Assembly: GCF_000829055.1 (NCBI RefSeq)
Contig: NZ_AP012544.1
Location: 1,550,001 to 1,614,000 of the forward strand
Direction of reading: 5' to 3'
Length of the DNA: 64,000 nucleotides
Source: Lacticaseibacillus casei DSM 20011 = JCM 1134 = ATCC 393
GTDB lineage: Bacteria; Bacillota; Bacilli; Lactobacillales; Lactobacillaceae
This document shows positions 34,644-44,139 of the stretch, piece after piece. Position 1 is the stretch's first letter. Each line of letters opens with the position of its first letter. Below the pieces are notes generated by a model. That model ran no database searches. It saw only the letters and a list, made by a program, of their open reading frames with translations, and was not told the DNA's origin. Position numbers and translations under genes: made by a program.

Positions 34644-36734
34644 ATGACCTTACATTTACACGTTGGGTACACCCCGACCATGAAATCTGTCAACTTACCC
34701 ACCGATTGGCTGCCGTTTAATAATTACCCTTTGGCAGCTTTCAATGCAGTGGTGGTGCATGCGGCCGATCAAAATGTCTTTGACCAACTTGTTGCCAGTG
34801 AACTGCCTTTGCCGGTCTTTGTCATTGGCCACCGCCAAAATGATTCAACCGGCCAGCTGGACGTGACTGAAGCACCGCGACTTGATGCTAATTTGCTCAC
34901 TCAAATCACCGCGGCAGCGACACATTACGAAAAGACCATGATTCCTGCTTTTCTAAATGATCTACTGAATTTTGCGCAGGCAAATCCCACAAGCTTTGCC
35001 ACCCCCGGTCACCACAGCGGCCATTACGATCGATTAGCGCCCGCTGGTTATTTACTTTATCAAGCCTATGGCGACACTTTTTTTGCCAGTGATACCAGCG
35101 ATGTCGTCACTGCGCTGGGGGACATGCTGACACATGGCGGCAGTCCGCTGGCAGCTGAACAAGCCACGGCGCGGTTATACCACGCTGATGAAACTTATTT
35201 TGTCACCAATGGCACGACTGGCTCCAACAACATTGTGGCTAGTGCGTTGTTGACGCCAGGTAATCTGGTCTTGTTTGACCGCAATAATCACAAATCATTT
35301 TATAATGCTGCGCTGGTGCAAAATGGGGCGCGCCCAGTTTACCTTGACACCCTCCGTACCCAACGCGGATTAATCGGTCCACTCGACCTTACTGATATCA
35401 GCGCTAACCGGCTACGCCAACTGGTTGCGAGCATTGATCCGCAAAAAGCCCAAGAACGCCATCCGTTTAGACTGGCCATTCTTGAACTCGAAACCTTCGA
35501 TGGAATTGTTCCTAATGTTCGCCAGTTACTTGATCTTTTTGGCCCATTGACGGATTACATCGCCTTTGACGCTGCTTGGGGCGTCTATGAGCCGTTCATT
35601 CCGGCCATGAAGCCGATGGATCCTTTGCAGATGCCATTAGGTCCGGATGATCCGGGCATTATTGTCACCCAAAGCGTTCACAAGCAACAGTCCGGCTTCG
35701 GCCAAGCGTCTCAGATTCATAAAAAAGATGCGCACATCAAAGGACAGCCACGCTATGTCACCCATGAGCAATTCAACCATGCTTACCTAAAACACGTCAC
35801 CACTAGCTATTCTTACCCACTTTATGCATCGTTGGTCGCTAATACTGCGATCAATCAAGGCCGCCGGGGTCAAAAGATCTGGGCCGATGCGCTTCTGGCG
35901 GCACTCGCCTTCCACCGCTCGTTAAGTGATTCTCGTTTGTTTTCGGCCTATCAAAACCCGACATTAACCGCAATTGCCCCTGAAAAGGCAACGACTTCTG
36001 CGGAAGCCTGGGCAATGGCGCCTAACGCCAAGTGGCATCAGCTTCTGCACTTAAAACCAAACCAAGCCTATCTTGATCCGGGCAAGGTCACGGTGCTGCT
36101 ACCGGAAACGGCGACATTTGGCGTTAGCGGCTGGTTGGTTGATCGCTACTTGCTTGATCACGGGATTGTCCCGGAAAAAGCCGATTTGAACAGTTTGCTA
36201 TTTTTAGTGACGCCGGGTTCTGCTAAAGCCGACTGGCAGCACCTGCGTCGGGTCTTGCAACAATTCGAAAAAGATTACTTTGCCAACAAAACTGTTGCCG
36301 AGACATTACCAAAATTAGTGGCTGAAACCGGTGAAGCTTATCTGCATATGACCTTACGCGAACTGGGCCAGAACATGTCCGACTTTTTCCGCGAAGCTAA
36401 GTTAGTCCAGCAGCAACAATTACTTTTTACAAACACGAACAACATACCGACTGCTATGACGCCGCAAGCAGCCGACCGTTGCTTTGTTCGTGGAGAATTT
36501 GAAACCATCCCGTTACAGGCAGCGGAAGGCCGAATCGCGGTTGCCGGGGCATTGCCATATCCTCCTGGCATTTTCGTCGTCGTGCCGGGCGAACGCTGGC
36601 GTGCGGTGGCCATTCACTATTTTGAAACCCTATTTGCCGGGATTCGGCGTTTTCCCGGATTCACGCCGGAGATTCAGGGCATCGTAACCGGTATGAACGG
36701 CGAACCTTACGTGCAGGTCGTAGCCGAACATTAA
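34644..36734 (+). CDS. Orn/Lys/Arg decarboxylase family protein (probable ornithine decarboxylase)
   Basis: A fold-type I PLP decarboxylase, 696 aa. It has the short N-terminal wing domain, then the PLP core with FATPGHHSGHYDRL, VTNGTTGSNN, DAAWG, and the Schiff-base lysine in QSVHKQQSGFGQASQIH. The C-terminal domain is complete. Substrate (ornithine, lysine or arginine) cannot be fixed from motifs; length and flavour are closest to inducible lactobacillus ornithine decarboxylases. No antiporter gene is adjacent, so a putrescine/acid-resistance role is unproven. The ribosome binding site AAGGGA is distant (11 bases). Confidence 0.82.
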   Translation: MTLHLHVGYTPTMKSVNLPTDWLPFNNYPLAAFNAVVVHAADQNVFDQLVASELPLPVFVIGHRQNDSTGQLDVTEAPRLDANLLTQITAAATHYEKTMIPAFLNDLLNFAQANPTSFATPGHHSGHYDRLAPAGYLLYQAYGDTFFASDTSDVVTALGDMLTHGGSPLAAEQATARLYHADETYFVTNGTTGSNNIVASALLTPGNLVLFDRNNHKSFYNAALVQNGARPVYLDTLRTQRGLIGPLDLTDISANRLRQLVASIDPQKAQERHPFRLAILELETFDGIVPNVRQLLDLFGPLTDYIAFDAAWGVYEPFIPAMKPMDPLQMPLGPDDPGIIVTQSVHKQQSGFGQASQIHKKDAHIKGQPRYVTHEQFNHAYLKHVTTSYSYPLYASLVANTAINQGRRGQKIWADALLAALAFHRSLSDSRLFSAYQNPTLTAIAPEKATTSAEAWAMAPNAKWHQLLHLKPNQAYLDPGKVTVLLPETATFGVSGWLVDRYLLDHGIVPEKADLNSLLFLVTPGSAKADWQHLRRVLQQFEKDYFANKTVAETLPKLVAETGEAYLHMTLRELGQNMSDFFREAKLVQQQQLLFTNTNNIPTAMTPQAADRCFVRGEFETIPLQAAEGRIAVAGALPYPPGIFVVVPGERWRAVAIHYFETLFAGIRRFPGFTPEIQGIVTGMNGEPYVQVVAEH

Positions 36735-36767
36735 CATCGATTTGAAAATTTTCCAGCAGCAAAACTA

Positions 36768-36821
36768 AATCAAAAAAGCGCCAACGCACTGCCTGTTTGC
36801 AGTGACGCTGACGCTTTTTGA
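36768..36821. terminator. Bidirectional terminator between convergent genes
   Basis: CAAAAAAGCG...CGCTTTTTG outer stem with GCACTGC/GCAGTG inner pairing, between the decarboxylase and the YnbB gene. Confidence 0.8.
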
Positions 36822-36833
36822 TATACAAATCGT

Positions 36834-38096
36834 TTATTTAGCTTGATCAAAAAAAGTCGATTGTGCCGCCCCCATGGTTGCCAGTTTGATATGTGCGTAA
36901 GTCAAACCGCCTTGCAAATAAAGCGTGTATGGCGGACGCAACGGACCATCCCCGGAAAATTCAACCGTTGATCCGGCCACAAATGTCCCGCCGGCCATGA
37001 TGACCTCGTCTTCATAACCAGCCATTTTCTCCGGAATCGGGGTCACAAAGCTATCAACGGGCGAATTGGCTTGTATTGCCTTGGCAAACTTAACCATATC
37101 AGCTTGGTTGCCGAAATTAACCGTTTGAATCAGGTCTGTCCGCGGCGCATCCCAGGTTGGTGATACATCTAAGCCTAACTTTGCGAATAAGGCCGCTTCA
37201 AAGATGGCGCCTTTAATCGCATTACCGGTTGTTTGCGGTGAAATGAAGAAACCTTGATACATATCAGCCAGCGCACCGACAGTCGCCCCCTCGGCACCAC
37301 CAAGACCAGGAACTGTAAAGCGATAGCTGATGCGCTCAATTAAATCCTTCTTGCCGACAATATACCCACCAGTTTTGGCCATGCCGCCCCCAGCATTTTT
37401 AAACAGCGACCCCGCCATGACATCGGCGCCTACTTCAAGTGGTTCGGTTGTTTCGGAAAATTCGCCATAAGCATTGTCGACAAAAATCCAGACATTTGGC
37501 AAAACGCTGCGAACAACTTTGATCATTGCGGCAATCTGATCAACCGTAAACGAATCGCGCGTTGCATACCCACGCGAACGCTGAATCGCAACCACTTTGG
37601 TTTTAGCGGTCAGCCGTGCCTTAACCGCGTCATTGTCGACTGCCCCATTTGGCAAAAGATCGACATAATCGACGCCAATGCCATATTCTTTAGGACTACC
37701 AATGCCGTTGCCAGCAAGTCCCAACACCTCTTGCAACGTATCATACGGCTTTCCGGTGATGTACAAAATCTCATCCCCCGGGCGGACAAGCCCAAGCAAT
37801 GCAACCCCGATGGCATGGGTGCCGGAGACAAATTGCGGCCGCACAAGCGCGTCTTCACCGCCTAAAACGTCGGCATAAATGGCCTCAAGCACATCGCGGC
37901 CTTCATCGTTATGTCCATAACCGGTCGATCCGGTTAAATAGCTTTCGGCAACATGGTGTTTCTGAAAGCTCGTTAAAACTTTATCTTGGTTCTCCAAGAT
38001 GCGTTCATCAATCGCAGCCAACTGTGGTGCGATTTGGGTATCGACTTCCCTGACCATTTTTAATAAGGCGGGATCAAATTTATCTGTCCAACTCAT
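36834..38096 (-). CDS. YnbB-type PLP-dependent protein (aluminium resistance / methionine gamma-lyase family)
   Basis: A 420-aa Cys/Met-metabolism-type PLP enzyme of the YnbB family, whose physiological reaction is not established. Visible: STGYGHNDEGRD, the cofactor loop VSGTHAIGVAL, the Asp in WIFVDNAYGEF and the Schiff-base lysine in MAGSLFKNAGGG. It overlaps miaA by 17 bases; the miaA-ynbB pair is conserved in Firmicutes. Confidence 0.88.
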   Translation of the reverse strand: MSWTDKFDPALLKMVREVDTQIAPQLAAIDERILENQDKVLTSFQKHHVAESYLTGSTGYGHNDEGRDVLEAIYADVLGGEDALVRPQFVSGTHAIGVALLGLVRPGDEILYITGKPYDTLQEVLGLAGNGIGSPKEYGIGVDYVDLLPNGAVDNDAVKARLTAKTKVVAIQRSRGYATRDSFTVDQIAAMIKVVRSVLPNVWIFVDNAYGEFSETTEPLEVGADVMAGSLFKNAGGGMAKTGGYIVGKKDLIERISYRFTVPGLGGAEGATVGALADMYQGFFISPQTTGNAIKGAIFEAALFAKLGLDVSPTWDAPRTDLIQTVNFGNQADMVKFAKAIQANSPVDSFVTPIPEKMAGYEDEVIMAGGTFVAGSTVEFSGDGPLRPPYTLYLQGGLTYAHIKLATMGAAQSTFFDQAK

Positions 38097-39039
38097 CTTT
38101 TTCTCCTTTAACCGGTTGCTTCAGCCATCGCCGCACTAACGCAACCACTGCCTGCTTTTCTTCCGGATGAGCAACCAAATCAAACCAGTGTGTCGGCATT
38201 TGGTTGCGAAAATACGTCAGCTGCCGTTTGGCAAAGTGGCGTGAATGCTGCTTGATGAGTGCCACACAGTCAGCCAAATCAGCTTGACCTTTAAAATATG
38301 GAACCAGTTCTTTATAGCCAATGGCCTGCATTGCCTGAGCATCAGGCGGAACGGTTTTTAACAAATTGGCGACTTCTGCTTCCAGTCCCTCAACCATCAT
38401 GGCATCCACCCGCGCATTGATTCGCTCGTATAAAACCGCGCGGTCCGTGGTCAAGCCGATAACCAATGTTTCATAAAGCGGTTGGGGCTGAGGCTGTTCG
38501 GAAAACCGCCTGCCAGTCAATTCAATGACTTCCAGTGCGCGAATCACCCGGCGCGTATTAGCAGGTTCAATCTGCTTGGCCGCGACCGGATCACGCTGTA
38601 CCAACTGCGTCCATAACCATGACGCACCATGCTCGGCTAATGCCTTTTGCCATCGCTGACGGACACTTTTTGGCGGCGCTTTACCACCCAGCGGCAGATT
38701 CAGGCGTAAACTATTCAAATAAAAACCGGTCCCGCCAACTAAAATCGGCAGATGATGCCGTTCACTGACCATCGTGATGGCATTTTCGGCGGCTTCTTTA
38801 AACTTAGCAACCGTGTAAGGCATCGTTGGCTCAACGATATCCAGTAAATGATGCGGGACGCCAGCCATCTCGTCAGGCATGACTTTGGCGGTACCGATAT
38901 TCATATGACGATAAATTTGATACGCATCACCATTGATGACTTCGCCTTGAAGCTGCTGGGTCAAGTAAATGCCAAGATCACTTTTACCCACTGCTGTTGG
39001 TCCCACAATCATGACGATGCGGTTTACCGGTTTATCCAT
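38080..39039 (-). CDS. miaA: tRNA dimethylallyltransferase
   Basis: It prenylates A37 of tRNAs reading UNN codons. The 319-aa protein has P-loop GPTAVGKSDL, the substrate motif INGDAYQIYRHMNIGTAK, PHHLLD and the VGGTGFY motif. The start MDKPVNRIVMIVG is set by GGAG nine bases upstream; a longer in-frame ATG lacks one. Confidence 0.95.
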   Translation of the reverse strand: MDKPVNRIVMIVGPTAVGKSDLGIYLTQQLQGEVINGDAYQIYRHMNIGTAKVMPDEMAGVPHHLLDIVEPTMPYTVAKFKEAAENAITMVSERHHLPILVGGTGFYLNSLRLNLPLGGKAPPKSVRQRWQKALAEHGASWLWTQLVQRDPVAAKQIEPANTRRVIRALEVIELTGRRFSEQPQPQPLYETLVIGLTTDRAVLYERINARVDAMMVEGLEAEVANLLKTVPPDAQAMQAIGYKELVPYFKGQADLADCVALIKQHSRHFAKRQLTYFRNQMPTHWFDLVAHPEEKQAVVALVRRWLKQPVKGEKDELDR

Positions 39040-39068
39040 TTCATTAAGCTCCATCAATATAGTATAAT
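39040..39068 (+). promoter_or_regulatory. Promoter of DUF3042 gene
   Basis: TATAAT (39063-39068) with a weak -35 TTCATT (39040-39045) and 17-base spacer. It overlaps the 5' end of divergent miaA. Confidence 0.5.
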
Positions 39069-39107
39069 AAATTCAGTATCACAGATCACCAATCAGGGGG
39101 GATTCTC

Positions 39108-39287
39108 ATGAAACATAAATTTGCACGCGGCTTTTTCGTTGGCACGTTGATGACGCTTGGCGCCATTGCCGGCAGTGTTTTCGCCTTCAAGAAAAACTAT
39201 GTCGAACCTGTTGAAACCAAGGCCGATGAAATCAATGAAAATCGGCGCAAAGCTAATCGCAAACGCTTCTCAGCCCATCAAGGCTAA
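39108..39287 (+). CDS. DUF3042 family small membrane-anchored protein
   Basis: A 59-aa protein, MKHKFARGFFVGTLMTLGAI..., with one N-terminal membrane helix (residues ~7-27) and a charged tail ENRRKANRKRFSAHQG. The pattern (basic start, helix, then EPVE...ENRRKA) matches the DUF3042 proteins of lactobacilli, commonly found next to miaA. Start supported by AGGGGGG six bases upstream. Function unknown. Monocistronic. Confidence 0.85.
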   Translation: MKHKFARGFFVGTLMTLGAIAGSVFAFKKNYVEPVETKADEINENRRKANRKRFSAHQG

Positions 39288-39306
39288 GCAAATAAGCATC
39301 GCTTAA

Positions 39307-39341
39307 CAAAAAAGCAATCGACCAGTGCGATTGCTTTTTTT
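39307..39341. terminator. Bidirectional terminator
   Basis: AAAAAAGCAATCG/CGATTGCTTTTTTT hairpin between the convergent DUF3042 and rhodanese genes. Confidence 0.9.
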
Positions 39342-39357
39342 GCTGCCTATGTACGGC

Positions 39358-39765
39358 TCAATAATTAGTCGGGCTTTTTTTGATTTTGCCTGACCAGTTA
39401 TCGTAACCGCCTTTTAACCAGCTGATCTTCTCAAAGCCATTCTTGCGCAAGCGCCGTGCTGCCCGCAACGAAAGGACACCGGTTTTGTCATAGAGATAGA
39501 CCGGCAAATCTTTACGCATCTCGCCTAACCGCTCACGCAGCTGCGTATACGGAAGGTCACGCGCACCAAGAATATGGCCTGCTTTGAATTCGTTGCGTTC
39601 CCGTAAGTCGATAATCTGGGCTTTGCGCATCGTGTGCTCAAATTCTTCAGGTGAAATTTCGCCACCGATGGCCTTGAATTTCGACTTTTGATAATAGCTC
39701 CACAACCAGCTGAAGCCCCAGTAAATTAAAAATAATCCAACAAAGATTAACAGATAAGTTAACAC
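39358..39765 (-). CDS. Membrane-anchored rhodanese-like protein without catalytic Cys
   Basis: A 135-aa protein with an N-terminal membrane helix (residues ~3-22) and one rhodanese domain (IIDLRERNEFKAGHILGARDLP, then GFEKISWLKGGYDNW). The active loop, normally starting with Cys, reads YLYDKTGVLSLRAA: Asp replaces Cys. It therefore cannot carry a persulfide and is probably a binding or regulatory module. It is last in the rhomboid-yqgQ-glcK operon. Confidence 0.88.
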   Translation of the reverse strand: MLTYLLIFVGLFLIYWGFSWLWSYYQKSKFKAIGGEISPEEFEHTMRKAQIIDLRERNEFKAGHILGARDLPYTQLRERLGEMRKDLPVYLYDKTGVLSLRAARRLRKNGFEKISWLKGGYDNWSGKIKKSPTNY

Positions 39766-39787
39766 TTACACGACTCTCCTTTTTCCC

Positions 39788-40750
39788 TTACTTCAGCGCC
39801 AAGCTTGCGGCCCCAATGACGCCAGCTGTGTTGCCCAACGTTGCCAACCGCAATCGGGTGGTTTCACGAACATTCGGGAACGTATTTTCTTTGAAATACT
39901 TATCGACGCGTTTAAGCAAAAAGTCGCCCGCTGCCGACACACCGCCACCGATGACGATGAATTTCGGATTCAATAAATTACCAACGTTCGCTAAGGCCAA
40001 ACCAAGATAGAAGCAAACCCGGTCCACAATCATCAAAGCCAGGCGATCGCCGTCTTTTGCCAAATCGAAAACGATTTTGCTAGAAATCTCGTCCCCATCG
40101 TCCAGCGTTTGCTTCAACTTTGAGTCGCCGGCAAATTCTTCTGCCATGTCACGAGCAACCCGCACCACGCCGGTCGCACTAGCTACTGTTTCGAGGCAGC
40201 CGCGCTTGCCACAGGTACATAGATACCCGTTAACCGGATCGACGGTGACATGTCCTAACTCACCGGCAGAACCGGCAACGCCATGTAACAGCTCGCCATC
40301 TGCAATAATGCCCCCACCAACGCCCGTACCAAGCGTCACGAAGGTCACATCCGGATCATTTTCACCGGCGCCTTTCCAGCGTTCGCCCAATGCCGCAACA
40401 TTGGCGTCATTATCAATGTTGAAAGGAATCTTGGTGCCGGATTCGATCACTTTTTTGGCTTGCTGCAATGTTTTCCAGTTCAAATTGTATGCGCCAATAA
40501 CGGTGCCAGCTTTGATATCAACAGAACCCGGAGACCCCATGCCGATCCCGGCAAAATCGGCTGGCGACATGTTGTAAAGTTTTAGGTGTTCGTTAATGGA
40601 CGTCACAATATCCGGCAAAATATGGCTGCCTTCATCCAGAATGTTGGTGTCGATACTCCAACGCTGCTGAATATCGCCTGCTTGGGTTAAAATAGCAAAT
40701 TTAATGGTTGTCCCGCCTAAGTCAACCCCGATTAATTTTTGATTATTCAT
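39788..40750 (-). CDS. glcK: ROK-family glucokinase
   Basis: It phosphorylates glucose. The 320-aa protein has the ATP loop LIGVDLGGTTIKFAIL, the glucose-binding NIDNDANVAALGE, the TLGTGVGGGII loop and the ROK zinc motif LCTCGKRGCLE. Start MNNQKLIGVDLGG is preferred to an ATG three codons upstream, which is too close to the GGAGG. It overlaps the yqgQ stop by eight bases. Confidence 0.94.
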   Translation of the reverse strand: MNNQKLIGVDLGGTTIKFAILTQAGDIQQRWSIDTNILDEGSHILPDIVTSINEHLKLYNMSPADFAGIGMGSPGSVDIKAGTVIGAYNLNWKTLQQAKKVIESGTKIPFNIDNDANVAALGERWKGAGENDPDVTFVTLGTGVGGGIIADGELLHGVAGSAGELGHVTVDPVNGYLCTCGKRGCLETVASATGVVRVARDMAEEFAGDSKLKQTLDDGDEISSKIVFDLAKDGDRLALMIVDRVCFYLGLALANVGNLLNPKFIVIGGGVSAAGDFLLKRVDKYFKENTFPNVRETTRLRLATLGNTAGVIGAASLALK

Positions 40751-40997
40751 TTTGATCATTCCTCCGTTGATCCGAATGCAAAGGTAAATCGTGATTCAAG
40801 GGATCTTGCTCTTCTTGTTCATGGGCATGCCGCAAAACAACTTTCGCATTCAGATAAACCTTATCGTCAATCAATTTTGCCTGATGCAAACGGTCTAATT
40901 CTAGTGCTGCCAGCTCAATATCCCACACCCGTTTACCGACATGGATAAGGGTGCCAAAGCTCTTTAATAATTGCAAAACATCATAATAAGTTTTCAT
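40743..40997 (-). CDS. yqgQ: YqgQ family protein (DUF910)
   Basis: A small cytoplasmic protein of 84 aa. Its first 60 residues (YDVLQLLKSFGTLIHVGKR, then LELDRLHQAKLID) match the YqgQ/DUF910 helical fold. The tail is hydrophilic (QRRNDQNE). It is conserved between the rhomboid gene and glcK in Firmicutes. Function unknown. Confidence 0.88.
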   Translation of the reverse strand: MKTYYDVLQLLKSFGTLIHVGKRVWDIELAALELDRLHQAKLIDDKVYLNAKVVLRHAHEQEEQDPLNHDLPLHSDQRRNDQNE

Positions 40998-41683
40998 ACG
41001 ATTCCGCGCTGAATTCCAAATAAAATCAAAGCAACCAGTCCAAAGATCAAGGTGACTGCCGAAGCGACGCGCCGGACAGTCCCCATACGACCAAGTGCCG
41101 GGGCTCCCAACATGCCGGCCGCTAAGAAACCGCCTAGCACACCGCCAATGTGTCCATAAATATCAACGCCGCTAGAGAAAAGGTTAAATGCCAAGTTCAA
41201 GACAACCAACAACAAAAATTGACGCGACAATTGCCGAATGACGGGGTTATCGCGGTAGGTATCCCCCAACATCAAGCAAGCTCCCAACAACCCAAAAATC
41301 GCGGTGCTGGCTCCTGCTGCCAACGTGTTGGGACTGAAAGCAAAACTTGCCACGTTGCCGGCAAAACCGGAAATGAAATATAGCAGGAAGAACCGCCAAT
41401 GACCAAATAAACGTTCCGTCATTTCGCCTAAAAAGTATAACGAAAAACCATTCATCAAGATGTGCGTTAAGCCAATATGAACAAATACCGGGGTGATCAG
41501 GCGCCACCATTGTCCGTATAAAATAAGCGGATTAGCTCGGGCACCATAAGCAATCAGTACTTCAGTATTGGTGCTGCCACCGGAAAGTGTCTCTAGAATG
41601 AACACCAAAATCGTGACGGCCAGAATGCCGTTGGTCACATAGGCTGAATTTTGAAAACGTGAGCGCCAATTTGCGTAGTTCAT
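40994..41683 (-). CDS. Rhomboid-family intramembrane serine protease
   Basis: A 229-aa integral membrane protein with six to seven helices. Rhomboid hallmarks: WWRLITPVFVHIGLTHILMN, catalytic Ser in AGASTAIFG, and catalytic His in YGHIGGVLGGF. It corresponds to the YqgP membrane core but lacks the long N-terminal cytosolic domain and TPR tail of Bacillus YqgP. Start MNYANWRSRF by AAAGGA; the longer frame has no ribosome binding site. Confidence 0.9.
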   Translation of the reverse strand: MNYANWRSRFQNSAYVTNGILAVTILVFILETLSGGSTNTEVLIAYGARANPLILYGQWWRLITPVFVHIGLTHILMNGFSLYFLGEMTERLFGHWRFFLLYFISGFAGNVASFAFSPNTLAAGASTAIFGLLGACLMLGDTYRDNPVIRQLSRQFLLLVVLNLAFNLFSSGVDIYGHIGGVLGGFLAAGMLGAPALGRMGTVRRVASAVTLIFGLVALILFGIQRGIV

Positions 41684-41752
41684 TGAAATCCTTTCTAACT
41701 TGACTGTCCAAGCAGCAAGTGCGTGTATAACCGTCGCCAAGCGCCAATCTCG

Positions 41753-41783
41753 CTAAAAAAACAACAGGTGACCCTGTTGTTTT
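41753..41783 (-). terminator. Terminator of the PBP gene
   Basis: Minus strand AAAACAACAGG-GTCA-CCTGTTGTTTT followed by TTTT, ~85 bases after the PBP stop. Confidence 0.85.
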
Positions 41784-41867
41784 CCCATTGCCACCAGTGC
41801 CAATCAATCACTTGACGGCCATGTTCTTGTAGTAGTTTAGCATTTTTTGCACACGCTGCCAACAACG

Positions 41868-43994
41868 TTAACCATTGATGGACTTTTGATGGATCGAATA
41901 GCCCTTATCTTCTTTGATGTCATTCATCTTATAGAAGTCGCTAAACATTTCTTTGGCAATTTGTAACTGATATGGCGTTGTCGTTTCAGCTTTTAAGTTA
42001 GGAATAATGACCGCAATCGCAATCTTGGGATTCTTCGCTGGAGCAAAGCCAACAAAACTTTCCGTGATGGTCTCGGTCAACGCCGATCCTTTTGACTCAC
42101 GGGTAAAGCCTTGCGCCGTCCCGGTTTTCCCAGCGACCCCAGGATTCAAGGAATTCAGCGACGTTGCCGTTGTCCACCCATTCGTACCATGGACAACCTG
42201 CCACATCCCCTGCTTCACCAGATCGATTTGTGCTTGGGTATTCTCAATTTTAGACGTTACAGATGGCTGAGTTGTACTTAAAATCGGTCCCTTACTGCCA
42301 TCTCTCAGTGTCTGACTGATACTGTTGACCAGGTAAGGACGCATGCGGTACCCATTATTGGCAATCGCACTGATGTACTGCAGCATTTGGATCAAGGTGT
42401 AGTTATCGTAGTTCCCGTATGCCAAGTCCAACGCCGACCCAACTAGTAAGTTGCCAGAACTGTCATGGGTACTACCTTCCAACCCGGCAATTTCACCAGG
42501 CAAATCGATGCCGGTCTTGATTCCTAAGCCGAACTGGTTGAAGTAGCCGCGCATCTTGCTGAAAATGTTGTTGTCTAGTTTTAGATAATTATTCGGCGAG
42601 TAAGCGTAATGGCCTTCCTTCATCGCCAGCCACATCATGTAAATGTTACTGGACACTTCCAGCGCTGAAGCAGCATCCAGCGAGCTGAACGTACCGACAG
42701 GGTAAACGGATTTTTTAACTGGTGTACCCGGCAAATAAATCGGCGTGTCTGCCTGGGTATTGTGGTCAACCGTAATAACTCCGTCTTGAAGTGCACCGAG
42801 AACCGTTGCCCCTTTGACGGCAGACCCGACAACAAAGGCACGATTGATAACCCCAAGCGCATCGTCTTCGACTTTATGGGTCTGCGTATCCTGATGTTGC
42901 CCGGCCATGGCCAGAATCCGCCCGGTATTTGGATCCATTGCCACGGCATATGCACCATCCGATAAACTGCCGGCACCGGCCGAGCGAACCGAACTAAAGG
43001 TGTCATCCAACGCCTTTTCGACTTTCTTTTGGTATTCCGAATCAATGGTCAGATTCAGATTGGCTCCCTGCTGTCCTTTGAATTTAGAAACCGACTGGAC
43101 AATTTGGTTATTATTGCCGATTTCAACCTGGGTTTGGCTCTTTGAACCTTTCAAAACGTTCTCATACGCTTTTTCCAAGTAACTGGTGCCGACGCGATCA
43201 TTACGCGCATACCCATTCGCTAAGTAGGCGTTCAGTTCATCGGCAGGCAGCCCGCTTTTTTCATTGGAAACCCGGCCGATGATCGAGGTCATTGACTCGC
43301 CATTAGGGTATGAGCGTTCCCAATCAGTGCCGAGGTTAACGCCTGGCATCTGCGTCAGCCGTTCACCGACAACCGCCACCTCATGAGCAGTGACATTTTG
43401 GTTTTTCAAATAAACCGTGGACAACTGCGTGGCACCGTTCATGATTTTATAAAGTCCTGCTGCTTCTTTTTGAATGGGCGTCAACGTCGGCATATGTTTG
43501 CGAACATAGGCAACTTGATATTTATACAATTTATCGGAGTCCGCTGAAGGCAATTTTTGAATCTGCTTAGGCAGCTTTTTGGTGATTCGCTTTGACACCT
43601 TGGTCTGCGCAAGGTAGTAATCAATATAATCACGCTTGGTTAGATTCTCAGCCGGCTTATCAATCAACTCGGCCAGCTGATTGGCAATATCATACATTTG
43701 CTGGGATTTGGTTCCGACACTCTTGGTATAGGTGATGGCATTATTAGCCTTATTAGTCACAAGTGCGCGACCTTTACTGTCATAAATCAACCCACGCGGT
43801 ACATTGCCGGTGACCGTTGTTTTGTTCGTCCGATCGACTTCGGCAGCCAATCGGGGACCATTTAGAATCTGCAAATAAGCCAGCTGGGCAACCAGTGCCG
43901 CTAACAAAAGAAACGCAATGAAAAACAATAAATTTAAGCGAAACGGAATGTGACTTTTATTTCGTTTCGGCTGCGGTGTACGAATGTACTTCAC
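41868..43994 (-). CDS. Class B penicillin-binding protein (transpeptidase)
   Basis: A monofunctional peptidoglycan transpeptidase of 708 aa. Layout: basic cytoplasmic start, one membrane helix (residues ~22-45), PBP dimerisation domain with NVPRGLIYDSKGRALV, and transpeptidase domain with the active-site SAVK (Ser391), SSN (448-450) and KTG (Lys623 in AGKTGTAQ). No PASTA domain. The family resembles lactic PBP2b enzymes of elongation or septation; which one cannot be said. Ribosome binding site AAAGGAG. Confidence 0.93.
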   Translation of the reverse strand: MKYIRTPQPKRNKSHIPFRLNLLFFIAFLLLAALVAQLAYLQILNGPRLAAEVDRTNKTTVTGNVPRGLIYDSKGRALVTNKANNAITYTKSVGTKSQQMYDIANQLAELIDKPAENLTKRDYIDYYLAQTKVSKRITKKLPKQIQKLPSADSDKLYKYQVAYVRKHMPTLTPIQKEAAGLYKIMNGATQLSTVYLKNQNVTAHEVAVVGERLTQMPGVNLGTDWERSYPNGESMTSIIGRVSNEKSGLPADELNAYLANGYARNDRVGTSYLEKAYENVLKGSKSQTQVEIGNNNQIVQSVSKFKGQQGANLNLTIDSEYQKKVEKALDDTFSSVRSAGAGSLSDGAYAVAMDPNTGRILAMAGQHQDTQTHKVEDDALGVINRAFVVGSAVKGATVLGALQDGVITVDHNTQADTPIYLPGTPVKKSVYPVGTFSSLDAASALEVSSNIYMMWLAMKEGHYAYSPNNYLKLDNNIFSKMRGYFNQFGLGIKTGIDLPGEIAGLEGSTHDSSGNLLVGSALDLAYGNYDNYTLIQMLQYISAIANNGYRMRPYLVNSISQTLRDGSKGPILSTTQPSVTSKIENTQAQIDLVKQGMWQVVHGTNGWTTATSLNSLNPGVAGKTGTAQGFTRESKGSALTETITESFVGFAPAKNPKIAIAVIIPNLKAETTTPYQLQIAKEMFSDFYKMNDIKEDKGYSIHQKSING

Positions 43995-44073
43995 CCTAAA
44001 TGCTCCTTTGAAATCTCTATCTTTTAAAGTGTAGCAAAGAACCCGGCAAAACGCTATGTGTCTTATGATATGC

Positions 44074-44102
44074 TTGAAATAGCGATGCCGGACGAAAATA
44101 AG
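44074..44102 (+). promoter_or_regulatory. Possible promoter of the YfhO-like gene
   Basis: TTGAAA (44074-44079), 17-base spacer, AATAAG (44097-44102). The -10 is poor. Confidence 0.3.
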
Positions 44103-44139
44103 CCGGAATTAATTTTAATTTAGAAGTTGGTGGGTACCT

